Of a stretch of 64,000 nucleotides of DNA, positions 1 through 7,415 are shown in pieces (the first letter of the stretch is position 1; each line of letters opens with the position of its first letter). The position numbers were made by a program, and so were the translations under genes. The notes beneath the pieces are model-generated. The model searched no databases. It was not told the origin of the DNA and saw only the letters and a program-made list of their open reading frames with translations. The DNA comes from Chloroflexota bacterium. Lineage in GTDB: Bacteria > Chloroflexota > Anaerolineae > Anaerolineales > Villigracilaceae. The stretch covers positions 1 through 64,000 of the forward strand of contig JACAET010000039.1 of NCBI GenBank assembly GCA_013388685.1. The letters are read 5' to 3'.

Positions 1-1
1 C

Positions 2-241
2 GCCACCACAGGCGGAAGCAAATTCGAAGCCATCGAAAAATTGACGGGCGTGGGACTGGTGGTGAAAGATGTGGTTGTGCTGATTGACCGTCAATCGGGT
101 GCGAAAGAGTCGCTGGCTCAGGCGGGCTATTCCCTGCACGCGGTGCTGACGATTACGCAGATGCTGGATCATTGGGAGAATACAGGGAAAGTGGAGAAGG
201 ATAGAATTGAAGAGACGAGGAAGTTTCTTACCCTGTTGTGA
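2..241 (+). CDS. pyrE: Orotate phosphoribosyltransferase, C-terminal part (partial)
   Basis: Only the 3' end of this gene is in the window; the reading frame is open to the left edge. The enzyme joins orotate to PRPP to make OMP in pyrimidine synthesis. The first residues, ATTGGS, match the end of the PRPP-binding loop (DxxTTGGS) of type I phosphoribosyltransferases, and the following VVVLIDRQSGAKESL and the tail around ILTITQML-like residues are typical of OPRTases. The gene could be a stand-alone pyrE or the C-terminal half of a pyrF-pyrE fusion; the missing 5' part would decide. It converges on the minus-strand exonuclease gene, 12 bases away. Confidence 0.85.
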   Translation, partial: ATTGGSKFEAIEKLTGVGLVVKDVVVLIDRQSGAKESLAQAGYSLHAVLTITQMLDHWENTGKVEKDRIEETRKFLTLL

Positions 242-253
242 TCGGTTTGCATC

Positions 254-1057
254 TCACCCCTCCACTTGCACCTCCACGATCCGGTCCAATCGAAAATTTC
301 GTTCCGCGTTGCGCAGGTGGCAATAGGCCTGCAAATAGACATAATCCGCCAGCCCCATCACCTGTCTGGGGGTGATCCAGCGCCGGGTTTCGTTGCCGTC
401 GCCGTCAATGTAACGGATGAACAACCGCCTGTTGCTGTAGATCGCTTCGCCCAGTTCGGTGGGGAGTTGGATGCCTTCGTTGGGCCACGCCGGGGAATTG
501 TAAATGCCGATGTATTCATCGAGCGGCTTGTTGAATTTTTTCAACCCGTCCATCATGGCGAAGAAGATTCCGCGCAATGTAAACGCGTCGTCGAGGGCGC
601 GATGCGCCGACGACATCGGGACATGAAACGCCTCCGCAATGGAAAGCAGACTGTTGGAGGGCAATTCGTAGAACGCCCGCGCCAGTTTCAGCGTGTCTAT
701 TAGATTGGGGATTTGTATCTCGTGTCCCAGGCGCTTGAACTCGCTGTCCAGAAACTGAATGTCGAATTGCGCGTTATGGCAGACCACCACCGTGTCGCTC
801 AGCCAGCCCAATATCCTGGGGGCAACCGCCTCGAACAAAGGCGCCGATTTCAGATCTTCGTCCGTCAAGCCGTTCGTGCTGGCGGCTCCCGGTGAAAGCG
901 GACGTTCGGGATTTACCAGGGTTTGATACTGTTCTTTGATGCGTCTTCCCTCGCTGAGGACAATCCCCACCTCGCAGATGCGGTCGCCGAACCACGGTGA
1001 GAGACCGGTCGTCTCCAGATCCAAAAAGGCGAAACGTGCATTGGAAATATCGAACAT
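254..1057 (-). CDS. DEDDh 3'-5' exonuclease fused to a WYL-like domain
   Basis: 267 aa. Residues about 8-170 form a DnaQ/epsilon-type exonuclease: Exo I has D13 and E15 in FLDLETTGL, Exo II is the CHNAQFD block near residue 95, and Exo III is HRALDDA near 150. Such enzymes remove nucleotides 3'-5' from DNA or RNA using two metal ions. The last ~70 residues (YVYLQAYCHLRNAERNFRLDRI) resemble a WYL domain, a ligand-sensing SH3-like fold found in regulators and defence proteins. The combination suggests an exonuclease with its own sensor rather than the replicative proofreader. A perfect TATAAT lies 8 nt before the ATG, so the mRNA may be leaderless. The substrate is unknown. Confidence 0.85.
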   Translation of the reverse strand: MFDISNARFAFLDLETTGLSPWFGDRICEVGIVLSEGRRIKEQYQTLVNPERPLSPGAASTNGLTDEDLKSAPLFEAVAPRILGWLSDTVVVCHNAQFDIQFLDSEFKRLGHEIQIPNLIDTLKLARAFYELPSNSLLSIAEAFHVPMSSAHRALDDAFTLRGIFFAMMDGLKKFNKPLDEYIGIYNSPAWPNEGIQLPTELGEAIYSNRRLFIRYIDGDGNETRRWITPRQVMGLADYVYLQAYCHLRNAERNFRLDRIVEVQVEG

Positions 1058-1065
1058 AATGACCC

Positions 1066-1071
1066 ATTATA
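1066..1071 (-). promoter_or_regulatory. -10 box (TATAAT) for a leaderless exonuclease-WYL mRNA
   Basis: On the minus strand TATAAT ends 8 nt before the ATG at 1057, so transcription would start at or within 1-2 nt of the start codon. No convincing -35 box or Shine-Dalgarno sequence is visible. Confidence 0.5.
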
Positions 1072-1110
1072 CAATGCCGCCGTTTTCCCTCCACTGGTGT
1101 GTTTTTGCGC

Positions 1111-1116
1111 TATACT
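1111..1116 (+). promoter_or_regulatory. Possible -10 box (TATACT) for the DUF951-glycosyltransferase pair
   Basis: TATACT ends 13 nt before the DUF951 ATG at 1130. It is divergent from the exonuclease promoter and 40 bp away. No clear -35 box is present, so this is a weak call. Confidence 0.3.
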
Positions 1117-1129
1117 TTTATTCGTCATC

Positions 1130-1354
1130 ATGCTTCCCGATCTCCGCCTGCACGACCGCCTGCGCCTGCGCAAACCGCATCCCTGCGGCTCCTACGAATG
1201 GACCGTCACCCGCCTCGGCGCCGACATCGGCTTGGAATGCCGGGGCTGCGGGCGGCGCGTCCTGCTTACCCGCCGCGAACTTGCCCGGCGGCTCAAAACC
1301 AATCTCACCCGATATGAAGAAGAGCAAAATGCCACTTCCCACTCAGACCCCTAG
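1130..1354 (+). CDS. DUF951 family small protein
   Basis: 74 aa. The sequence LHDRLRLRKPHPCG, then W-x-V-x-R-x-GADIGLECRGCGRRV and R-x-ELARR, fits the conserved pattern of DUF951 (KKPHPCG...W...R.GaDi...C.gCgr.V...R). Three cysteines suggest metal or nucleic-acid binding, but the function is unknown; in other bacteria the family often sits near engD/ychF. The ATG at 1130 is chosen because the conserved region begins six residues later; an upstream in-frame start at 1097 would add a hydrophobic stretch that overlaps the promoter. The 3' end overlaps the next gene by 26 bp, so the two are probably co-translated. Confidence 0.75.
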   Translation: MLPDLRLHDRLRLRKPHPCGSYEWTVTRLGADIGLECRGCGRRVLLTRRELARRLKTNLTRYEEEQNATSHSDP

Positions 1355-2468
1355 AAAACCCCACATCGTCTTCTACTTCTCCGATACCGGCGGCGGGCAT
1401 CGTTCCGCGGCGGAAGCCATCATCGAAGCCATCAATATCGAATACAAGGATAAAGTCACCACCGAAATGGTGGACTTCTTCAAAGACTACGCCCCGCTGC
1501 CCTTCAACAAGATGCCCGACTGGTATCCCCACATGGTCAAAGCCCCGCAGTTGTGGAGCGCCAGTTTCCACGTCACCGACGGGCGCGCGCAGGCGCGCGC
1601 CATCACGACCACCATGTGGCCCCTCGCCCGCCGCGCCGCCAAAGCGCTCGTCCGCAGCCACCCCGCCGACCTGATCGTCACCGTCCACCCGTTTGCCAAC
1701 ACCTTCGCGCTCAAAGCCCTTGGCAAAGACCGCCCGCCCTTCCTCACCGTCGTCACCGACATGGTCACCACCCACGCCCTGTGGTACGACAACCGCGCCG
1801 ACCTCATCCTCGTCCCCACCGAAAAGGCGCGTGAACGCGCACTCAAATACAACATGCCGCCCGAAAAAGTGCGCGTCGTTGGGCTGCCCGTCGCCGACCG
1901 TTACTGCCAGCCGATGAAACGGAAGAGCGTCCTGCGCAAAAAACTCGGGTGGGTGGCGGACAAGCCTGTGGTCTTGCTGGTGGGAGGCGGGGAAGGAATG
2001 GGACCGCTGGCGCGCACCGCCTATGAAATAGACGCATCGGGACTCGACCTGAGCCTGGTCATCGTTTGCGGGCGGAATCAAAAACTGAAAGCGACTCTCG
2101 AAGAATACAAATGGGAAAACCCCGCTTATATCTACGGCTTCACGCGTGAAATGCCCGACTTCATGCGCGCCGCCGACTTCATCGTCACCAAAGCCGGTCC
2201 CGGCACCATCGCCGAGGCGCTCAACGCCGAACTGCCGATCATTCTATATTCCAAGTTACCCGGTCAGGAGGATGGCAACGTGACCTTTGTGCAGGAGGAG
2301 GGCGCCGGTGTGTGGGCGCCCACCCCGCAGGAGGTCGTGCGCGCGCTGACGCGCTGGATCGTACGTCCTGTCGAACGGCAGCAGATCGTCGAGAACTGCC
2401 GCCGCGCCGGCAGACCCGAAGCGGCAAGGACGATTGCGCGAACGATTGGGGATATGCTGGGGCTGTGA
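1329..2468 (+). CDS. GT28/MGDG-synthase-like glycosyltransferase
   Basis: 379 aa, GT-B fold. The N-terminal half has FSDTGGGHRSAAEAI, the glycine-rich loop and His of the MGDG synthase/processive diacylglycerol glucosyltransferase family (MurG relatives). The C-terminal half has VLLVGGGEG and the nucleotide-sugar site FIVTKAGPGTIAEAL followed by LPGQEDGN. Family members add a sugar from UDP-Glc or UDP-Gal to diacylglycerol at the inner membrane face, so a role in membrane glycolipid synthesis is likely; the sugar and acceptor cannot be read from sequence. The ATG at 1329 is preceded by a GAAGAG-like ribosome site; an ATG at 1314 is the alternative. The frame is open back to 936, but that part overlaps the exonuclease and DUF951 genes and is not coding. 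Confidence 0.8.
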   Translation: MPLPTQTPRKPHIVFYFSDTGGGHRSAAEAIIEAINIEYKDKVTTEMVDFFKDYAPLPFNKMPDWYPHMVKAPQLWSASFHVTDGRAQARAITTTMWPLARRAAKALVRSHPADLIVTVHPFANTFALKALGKDRPPFLTVVTDMVTTHALWYDNRADLILVPTEKARERALKYNMPPEKVRVVGLPVADRYCQPMKRKSVLRKKLGWVADKPVVLLVGGGEGMGPLARTAYEIDASGLDLSLVIVCGRNQKLKATLEEYKWENPAYIYGFTREMPDFMRAADFIVTKAGPGTIAEALNAELPIILYSKLPGQEDGNVTFVQEEGAGVWAPTPQEVVRALTRWIVRPVERQQIVENCRRAGRPEAARTIARTIGDMLGL

Positions 2469-2527
2469 ATCAAAACCTTGCGTAGAGCGCGTTCTCTGCG
2501 CAGGTGCGTGGGGCTTCGGAAGGTTGG

Positions 2528-3199
2528 CTAATACAACGGTATCCTCGCCCCGTTGACCTTCGCCGCCTGTTCGGAGAACAGATACTGCATGGCGGCGACG
2601 ATGACATCCGGCGTGGTACCGGTGCCTTTATTCTCCACATCAATTGCCCGCACTTGAATAATATTCGCTGTGACGCCGTGCTCTTTGAGTTCGGCGGCGA
2701 GCGTGAGCACGAGGTTTTCCTGCGCGGCTTTGGCGGCCGTATATGCACCGCTCCTGCCGGGCGGGTTGGCCACCGTCGAAGCCGAAACCGCCATCACCCG
2801 TCCCCAGCCGCTGGCGGCGAGTTTGGGCGCAAAGGCGTGGAACAGGTGAAACGTCGTCCACACGTGCTGGTTGAGCATGAAGGTCAGGTCGTCGGCGCTG
2901 GTTTCGGGCAGGGTTTTGCCGCCCACCCAGCCGCCGACGAGGTGGATCAAGGCGTGGACATTGCCCAATTTGGCAGAAACAGCCTCGGCGGAGTCTCGAG
3001 CCGCCTGCCCGTCACGCAGGTCAACGACGGAGGCGAAGAGTCGGTCTGCGGGGAGATTCAAGTCGCGTACCAGGGATGCCAGTTTGATTGGATCGTTATC
3101 GAGCAATGCCAGCGCGTGACCGTTTTCGGCAAAGGCATGGGCGGTCTTTCTGCCCAGCGCGCCGGTTGCGCCGGTAATGACAATGGTTTTATTCGTCAT
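2528..3199 (-). CDS. Short-chain dehydrogenase/reductase (SDR)
   Basis: 223 aa, a compact SDR. The N-terminus IVITGATGALGRKTA is a Rossmann dinucleotide-binding motif, a DLRD motif follows near residue 60, and the catalytic set is Ser in VSAST with Tyr and Lys in YTAAK. After the active site comes TANIIQVRAID, the usual place of cofactor contacts. The substrate is not predictable. It starts 33 bp after ribA stops, with a clear GAGGAGG ribosome site 4 nt before the ATG, so it is the third gene of a RibD-reductase/ribA operon. A link to riboflavin metabolism is only suggested by position. Confidence 0.85.
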   Translation of the reverse strand: MTNKTIVITGATGALGRKTAHAFAENGHALALLDNDPIKLASLVRDLNLPADRLFASVVDLRDGQAARDSAEAVSAKLGNVHALIHLVGGWVGGKTLPETSADDLTFMLNQHVWTTFHLFHAFAPKLAASGWGRVMAVSASTVANPPGRSGAYTAAKAAQENLVLTLAAELKEHGVTANIIQVRAIDVENKGTGTTPDVIVAAMQYLFSEQAAKVNGARIPLY

Positions 3200-3231
3200 T
3201 TCGCCTCCTCTCAGTGCCAGCCTTCAACCTT

Positions 3232-3990
3232 CTATTCGTAAAGCGCCTTGATCTGACTCTCGGTCATGCCCTCGACGATGATCGGGTCGCTTTGTTCGGG
3301 GAGGTGTTCCTTGCCGCGAAAATCAATCAGGTGACCGGACTTGGCGGCTTTGGTTTGCAGGTAGAAGAGGTTATGTTCGTTGGTCGGCAGGATGTGCGAC
3401 AGGCGTTCGTTGACCTTGACGCCGTGTTGTTCGAGTTGGGCAATCTTTTTCGGGTTGTTGGTCATCAGGCGGATGGATTTGACCTTGAGCGAGTGGATCA
3501 TGTGCGCGGCGACGGCGTAATCGCGTTCGTCGTCGCGGAAGCCGAGCGCCAGGTTCGCCTCGACGGTATCGAGTCCCTGGTCTTGCAGGGCGTAGGCGCG
3601 CACTTTGTTCGTCAACCCAATCCCGCGCCCTTCCTGCCGCAGGTATAGCACCATGCCGCGTTCCATGCCGCCGATTTTTTTGAGCGCGGCTTCGAGCTGA
3701 TCGCGGCAGTCACAGCGCAGCGAGCCGAGGGCGTCGCCGGTCAGGCATTCGGAGTGCAGGCGCACGGGCACGTCCTCCGCGCCGATCACATCGCCCTTGA
3801 GGATGGCGACATGTTCCTTGTCGTCGTGATTGTTCGAGAACGCCACGATGTGAAAATCGCCGAAGCGCGTGGGCAGTTCGGCAACCGCTTCGATGTGAAC
3901 ACAGATGCCATCCTTGCCGTAACCTTCGCATTCGTGACAGCAATCTTCTTCCAGAAGCACCTGAATTTTTTCGTGCAGTAATGTCGTCAT
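3232..3990 (-). CDS. ribA: GTP cyclohydrolase II with Cys-rich N-terminal extension
   Basis: 252 aa. Converts GTP to 2,5-diamino-6-ribosylamino-pyrimidinone 5'-phosphate, formate and pyrophosphate, the first step of riboflavin synthesis. The zinc site is the C-x10-C-x-C pattern in SECLTGDALGSLRCDC; YLRQEGRGIGL is the catalytic loop, and the ends of the substrate pocket (GLDTVEAN, DERDY) are present. No RibB (DHBP synthase) domain is fused. Unusual is the start: before the normal domain there are about 25 residues with CCHECEGYGKDGIC, four cysteines that could bind another metal. The ATG at 3990 is chosen for its GGAGGAAACC ribosome site; it lies 17 bp after the reductase gene. The reductase and ribA act in the same pathway, supporting an operon. 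Confidence 0.93.
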   Translation of the reverse strand: MTTLLHEKIQVLLEEDCCHECEGYGKDGICVHIEAVAELPTRFGDFHIVAFSNNHDDKEHVAILKGDVIGAEDVPVRLHSECLTGDALGSLRCDCRDQLEAALKKIGGMERGMVLYLRQEGRGIGLTNKVRAYALQDQGLDTVEANLALGFRDDERDYAVAAHMIHSLKVKSIRLMTNNPKKIAQLEQHGVKVNERLSHILPTNEHNLFYLQTKAAKSGHLIDFRGKEHLPEQSDPIIVEGMTESQIKALYE

Positions 3991-4007
3991 GGTTTCCTCC
4001 GCAAGCC

Positions 4008-4697
4008 TCATTCGGCTTGCTCGATTTTGTATTTGAGCAGGACACCGCCATCCTCCCAACGTTCTGCCCGAATCAATCGCAAAGGGATTGCTGCGCTTCT
4101 TTCCAAGCCGGAGCCTGCCGCCAGCGTGGGGGCATTTTCTCCGCCGAAGATCATCGGCGCCACATACGCGGAGAGTTCGTCCGCCAGCCCCAGCCGGATC
4201 AGTTCGAAATTGAGCGTCGCTCCGCCTTCGACCATGAGATGTCGGATTCCCATTTCATGGAGTGTCTGCATCATCGCCTGCAAATCCACCCATTCACCCG
4301 CATGGACAAACACTTCCACACCCTGTGAACGGAGAACCGCAAGTTGCTCATTAGATGTTCGAGGTGTGGTGAATATTACGACTTTTCCCCCGCCTTCGTG
4401 TAAGAATTTCGAATGAGAATCGAACCTGGCTTCCGAAACCACCCCCACTTTGATCGGATTTGGCGGAAGTCCACGCGCCGCCCGTTCCTTGCGCAACGCC
4501 TCCGACTTGACGGTCAACTTTGGGTCCTCGTCGAGGAGCGTCCGCCCGCCGACCATGACCGCGTCGGCTTCGGCGCGTAAGTGGTCCACACGTTCCTTGT
4601 CGCGCGGCGAAGAGATGGCCGCACCCTTGCGCTGGAAGGTGTCTATCTTGCCGTCGGCTGTCATGGCAACGTTGATGAACACATAAGGACGGTTCAT
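4008..4697 (-). CDS. RibD C-terminal-type pyrimidine reductase
   Basis: 229 aa, a stand-alone RibD_C/dihydrofolate-reductase-like domain. It should reduce the ribosylamino side chain of the riboflavin intermediate to ribitylamino with NADPH. The start VFINVAMTADGKIDT, the middle DAVMVGGRTLLDEDPKLTV and the near-C-terminal LMVEGGATLNFELI are the family's hallmark blocks. No deaminase domain is attached, so this resembles the archaeal/fungal-type reductase rather than bifunctional RibD; the deaminase must be elsewhere. It is the first gene of the operon with ribA. TACAAT lies 6 nt before the ATG, which suggests a leaderless transcript. Confidence 0.9.
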   Translation of the reverse strand: MNRPYVFINVAMTADGKIDTFQRKGAAISSPRDKERVDHLRAEADAVMVGGRTLLDEDPKLTVKSEALRKERAARGLPPNPIKVGVVSEARFDSHSKFLHEGGGKVVIFTTPRTSNEQLAVLRSQGVEVFVHAGEWVDLQAMMQTLHEMGIRHLMVEGGATLNFELIRLGLADELSAYVAPMIFGGENAPTLAAGSGLERSAAIPLRLIRAERWEDGGVLLKYKIEQAE

Positions 4698-4703
4698 AAG
4701 TTA

Positions 4704-4709
4704 ATTGTA
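4704..4709 (-). promoter_or_regulatory. Possible -10 box (TACAAT) of the riboflavin operon
   Basis: TACAAT on the minus strand ends 6 nt before the ATG at 4697, so the mRNA would begin almost at the start codon. No FMN riboswitch-like structure is visible in the 118-bp gap to the next gene. Confidence 0.35.
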
Positions 4710-4815
4710 CGCTTTTTCCTCCCTGATTGGATTGTTCTCAGGGGTGAAAGGTTCTTGAGCCCTCTTTGTGACCGCTCCCAGGGCAAAAAACTTATCCCGA
4801 ATTGACGCCGATACC

Positions 4816-5697
4816 TTATCGAATCGGTATCTGGCTTGCCTTGTCGAAAATAAAATCCACCAGATAATGATTGACTGCCTCCGCCTCGTCGTGCTGTACC
4901 CAGTGCGTTGCTTCGGGAAAGAGGATCAAATTCCCCTCCTCCACGTAATCCATGCTGGGACGCGCCATGCGGTGCGTCAGCGCGAAATCCTTCATCCCCC
5001 ACATCATCAGGGTTGGTACGCGCACGCGCGGTTCTTTGGGCAGTTTGGGCATGTGACGGATGACCGCACGGTACCAGTTGATCATGGAAGTCATCGCGCC
5101 GGGCTGCGACCAGGCTTCTTTGTATCTGGCGATGTCTTCGTTGGTGAAGGTGTGAATCTTGCTGCTGCCGCGCAGGGCACTGACCGCGCCGCGCCAGCCA
5201 TTGGCAGACATGAAGCGCTCGGGAAGCCAGGGCAATTGGAAGAAGAAAATGTGCCAGGAACGGCGAATCTGTTCGAGGTCGTGGGTGAGGAAGCGGCGCA
5301 TCACGGCGGGGTGCGGCACGTTCATGATTCCCAGCCGGTGCAGGCGTTGGGGGTGGAGGATTGCCAGCGTCCACGCCACAACCGCGCCCCAGTCATGCCC
5401 AACCAGGTTGACCTTTTCATAGTCCAGCGCATCCATCAAACCGAGCAGGTCCTTCACAAGTTCGTCCACGCGATAGTTCTTCACGCCTTTGGGCTTGTCG
5501 CTCAGGTTGTAGCCGCGCTGGTCCGGGACGATGACGCGGCATCCCGCTTCGACCAACGCGGGGATTTGATTCTTCCACCCGTACCAAAACTCCGGGAAAC
5601 CGTGCAGGAGCATGACCGGGACTCCGCTCTTCGGTCCCGCCTGCATGACGTGGAGTGTGATTCCGTTGGTTGGGATGTAGGTAGGTTCGAGTTCCAT
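4816..5697 (-). CDS. Alpha/beta hydrolase, epoxide-hydrolase-like
   Basis: 293 aa. HGFPEF (32-37) supplies the oxyanion-hole motif, GHDWG (100-104) carries the nucleophile Asp102, and ATHWVQ near the C-terminus carries the catalytic His. Asp in the nucleophile elbow and the HGFP motif place it with soluble epoxide hydrolases and haloacetate/haloalkane dehalogenases; the Tyr-rich cap region (RYKEAW, NWYRAV) favours epoxide hydrolase, in which cap tyrosines polarise the epoxide. The true substrate is open. The ATG at 5697 has a TGGAGG ribosome site; the frame continues upstream to 5769 but would run into the next gene. It lies 43 bp downstream of the M1 peptidase gene on the same strand. Confidence 0.8.
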   Translation of the reverse strand: MELEPTYIPTNGITLHVMQAGPKSGVPVMLLHGFPEFWYGWKNQIPALVEAGCRVIVPDQRGYNLSDKPKGVKNYRVDELVKDLLGLMDALDYEKVNLVGHDWGAVVAWTLAILHPQRLHRLGIMNVPHPAVMRRFLTHDLEQIRRSWHIFFFQLPWLPERFMSANGWRGAVSALRGSSKIHTFTNEDIARYKEAWSQPGAMTSMINWYRAVIRHMPKLPKEPRVRVPTLMMWGMKDFALTHRMARPSMDYVEEGNLILFPEATHWVQHDEAEAVNHYLVDFIFDKASQIPIR

Positions 5698-5740
5698 GTA
5701 CTGCCTCCAGGTCAAACGAGGCGGGATTGTACCAGAGAAA

Positions 5741-7294
5741 TCAGTATCCCCTCTTGAAATACGCCGCAATCAAATCCGAAAGATTCGCCGTGGTGTTTTG
5801 TCGCGCAATCGCAAAGAAATCAAACGCCGTGGCGTGACCGCGTCCGTAGCGGGAGGCGTACTCCCGTAAAAAGGCATAGAACGCATCGTCGCCCATGCGG
5901 TAGTTCAGGGCTTCCAGAAAGTTCGCGCCGTTGAGATACGCCGCGTTGACATACGCGCGAAAGGACGGCGCTTCGTACACGCTCGCATCCACATACCCCG
6001 ACGGACCGAAATAATTCACCCGGAACTGCCACCACCAGTTGAACGAGTTGGGATAGATGTGCTTGTAAAAAATCGCCTCGCTGTACACACACAACGCCTC
6101 GTCGAGCCACGGTTCCATTGCCTGATCGCTTCCCACCAACCCGAACCACCACTGATGCGCGATCTCATGCACGCCGATCGTCACGAGATTGCTGCGCGCC
6201 GAGCCGTTGTATTCGTTGTAGAACTTGGTCGCCAGGAACACCAGCCCGTCATATTCCTGCCCATCGTTCAAGTCCGCCTGCACCACGCTCAGGCTCCCAT
6301 ACGGATACGCCCCGAACAGGGACTCGAACAAGCCCACCGCGCGAAACATCGCGTTCAGGACAGCCTGTCCCTGCTCTTCATAGCCGGGATAATAATACGA
6401 CCGGATCGCCACCGCCCCGACGGTCGAGTCGATCACCTTGAACTGATCGCTGGCAGACAACGCGAACGTCCGCGCGCCATACAACCTGTAGCGCGTCCAT
6501 TCGCCGTTCGATTCCTCCAACCCGCTTGCCGCAAACCGGATATTCCCGTCGGTGGTTTTGACGTTCACATCAAAGTCCGCCGCGTCGTAGACGAGATGCT
6601 CGCCGAGATAAGAATCGTCGTGCAGCACCCATCCGCCGATGTACGGCACGATAAACGGATACCAGTCCGTCAGGTTGATCTGGTCCACGTCGTAGCCGTA
6701 AGGGTGGTCTTTGACCTTCGGCGGGAGGGCAATGCGGAAGCGCATCGCCAGCGCGACTTGAGAGCCGGGCTGGAGTGGCTGGGGCAAATAGACCGTGAGA
6801 CGGTGGTCGGTGAGATCGTAGTTGAGAGGTTTCCCTTCGAGCAGAATGTGTTCGAGGGTGAAGCCGCTGTAGTGCATCGGCTCTACCGCCATGACGATTT
6901 CGTTGAGCGGCGCGCCGGTTTGGTTGGTGTACACCACGGTCTCATCCACGGCGAGCTGGCGCCCATAGTAATCGAGCAGGGCATAGAGGGTGTACTGTGT
7001 TCGCGAGGCTGACGGCGAGACGGTCGGTTGCGGGAGCGCTGTCGCGGTGAATTCGAGGGTGGGCGGCGGGGTGTTGGTTGGGGGTAAGGGCGTGAAGGTC
7101 GAGACGAGGGTCGGCGCTTCGATGGGGATGTAGTTCGAGTCGGCGGGTTGGAAAGGAGTCGGCGTGGGGGAAGCGTTGGGGGCGGAGGTGACAAGTATCA
7201 GCGTGGGATGAACCGTCTGCTCGGGGGTGGATAAGTTGCAAGATGAGAGGAGAAGCAGGAGGATGAGGAAAATGAATCGAAGAGGGAGTCGCAT
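5741..7294 (-). CDS. M1-type (gluzincin) metallopeptidase lipoprotein, copy A
   Basis: 517 aa. A hydrophobic signal with lipobox LLSSC near residue 19 predicts a lipoprotein, followed by a Pro/Thr-rich linker to about residue 90. The catalytic zinc site is HEIAH (H376, E377, H380) with the third ligand E399 in EPWLDEA, the M1 aminopeptidase arrangement. The N-terminal half matches the beta-saddle of M1 enzymes. Such proteins would trim peptides outside the membrane. It is a diverged paralogue of the next upstream gene, sharing the DWYPFIVPY-like and HQWWF blocks, so the pair arose by duplication. The usual GxMEN exopeptidase motif is not recognisable, so aminopeptidase activity is not certain. 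Confidence 0.85.
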   Translation of the reverse strand: MRLPLRFIFLILLLLLSSCNLSTPEQTVHPTLILVTSAPNASPTPTPFQPADSNYIPIEAPTLVSTFTPLPPTNTPPPTLEFTATALPQPTVSPSASRTQYTLYALLDYYGRQLAVDETVVYTNQTGAPLNEIVMAVEPMHYSGFTLEHILLEGKPLNYDLTDHRLTVYLPQPLQPGSQVALAMRFRIALPPKVKDHPYGYDVDQINLTDWYPFIVPYIGGWVLHDDSYLGEHLVYDAADFDVNVKTTDGNIRFAASGLEESNGEWTRYRLYGARTFALSASDQFKVIDSTVGAVAIRSYYYPGYEEQGQAVLNAMFRAVGLFESLFGAYPYGSLSVVQADLNDGQEYDGLVFLATKFYNEYNGSARSNLVTIGVHEIAHQWWFGLVGSDQAMEPWLDEALCVYSEAIFYKHIYPNSFNWWWQFRVNYFGPSGYVDASVYEAPSFRAYVNAAYLNGANFLEALNYRMGDDAFYAFLREYASRYGRGHATAFDFFAIARQNTTANLSDLIAAYFKRGY

Positions 7295-7306
7295 AAAAGA
7301 TATCCC

Positions 7307-7409
7307 CCGTCATTGCGAGGAGGGTGCAGCCCGACGAAGCAATCTCTGTCATCGTGTTGGAGATTGCTTCGCCCACTCGCCGTTTAAGGCTCGGGGCTCG
7401 CAATGACGG
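7307..7409. repeat. Nested inverted repeat between the M1 paralogues (CCGTCATTGCGAG family)
   Basis: The ends are a perfect 13-bp inverted repeat (CCGTCATTGCGAG at 7307-7319 and its complement at 7397-7409). Inside is a second one, CGAAGCAATCT at 7335-7345 with its complement at 7361-7371. The whole 103 bp can fold into one long hairpin. It resembles REP/MITE-like palindromes with this consensus that are dispersed in many bacterial genomes (from memory, not searched). It fills most of the gap between the two peptidase genes. Confidence 0.8.
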
Positions 7410-7415
7410 ACGGTG

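Noticed and set aside
936..1328. Plus-strand frame open upstream of the glycosyltransferase (would give 510 aa)
   Set aside because: It overlaps the exonuclease gene antisense and DUF951 in another frame; the glycosyltransferase homology starts just after 1329.
4698..4815. FMN riboswitch before the riboflavin genes
   Set aside because: The gap lacks the conserved FMN aptamer sequence, and a -10 box lies too close to the start codon to leave a leader.
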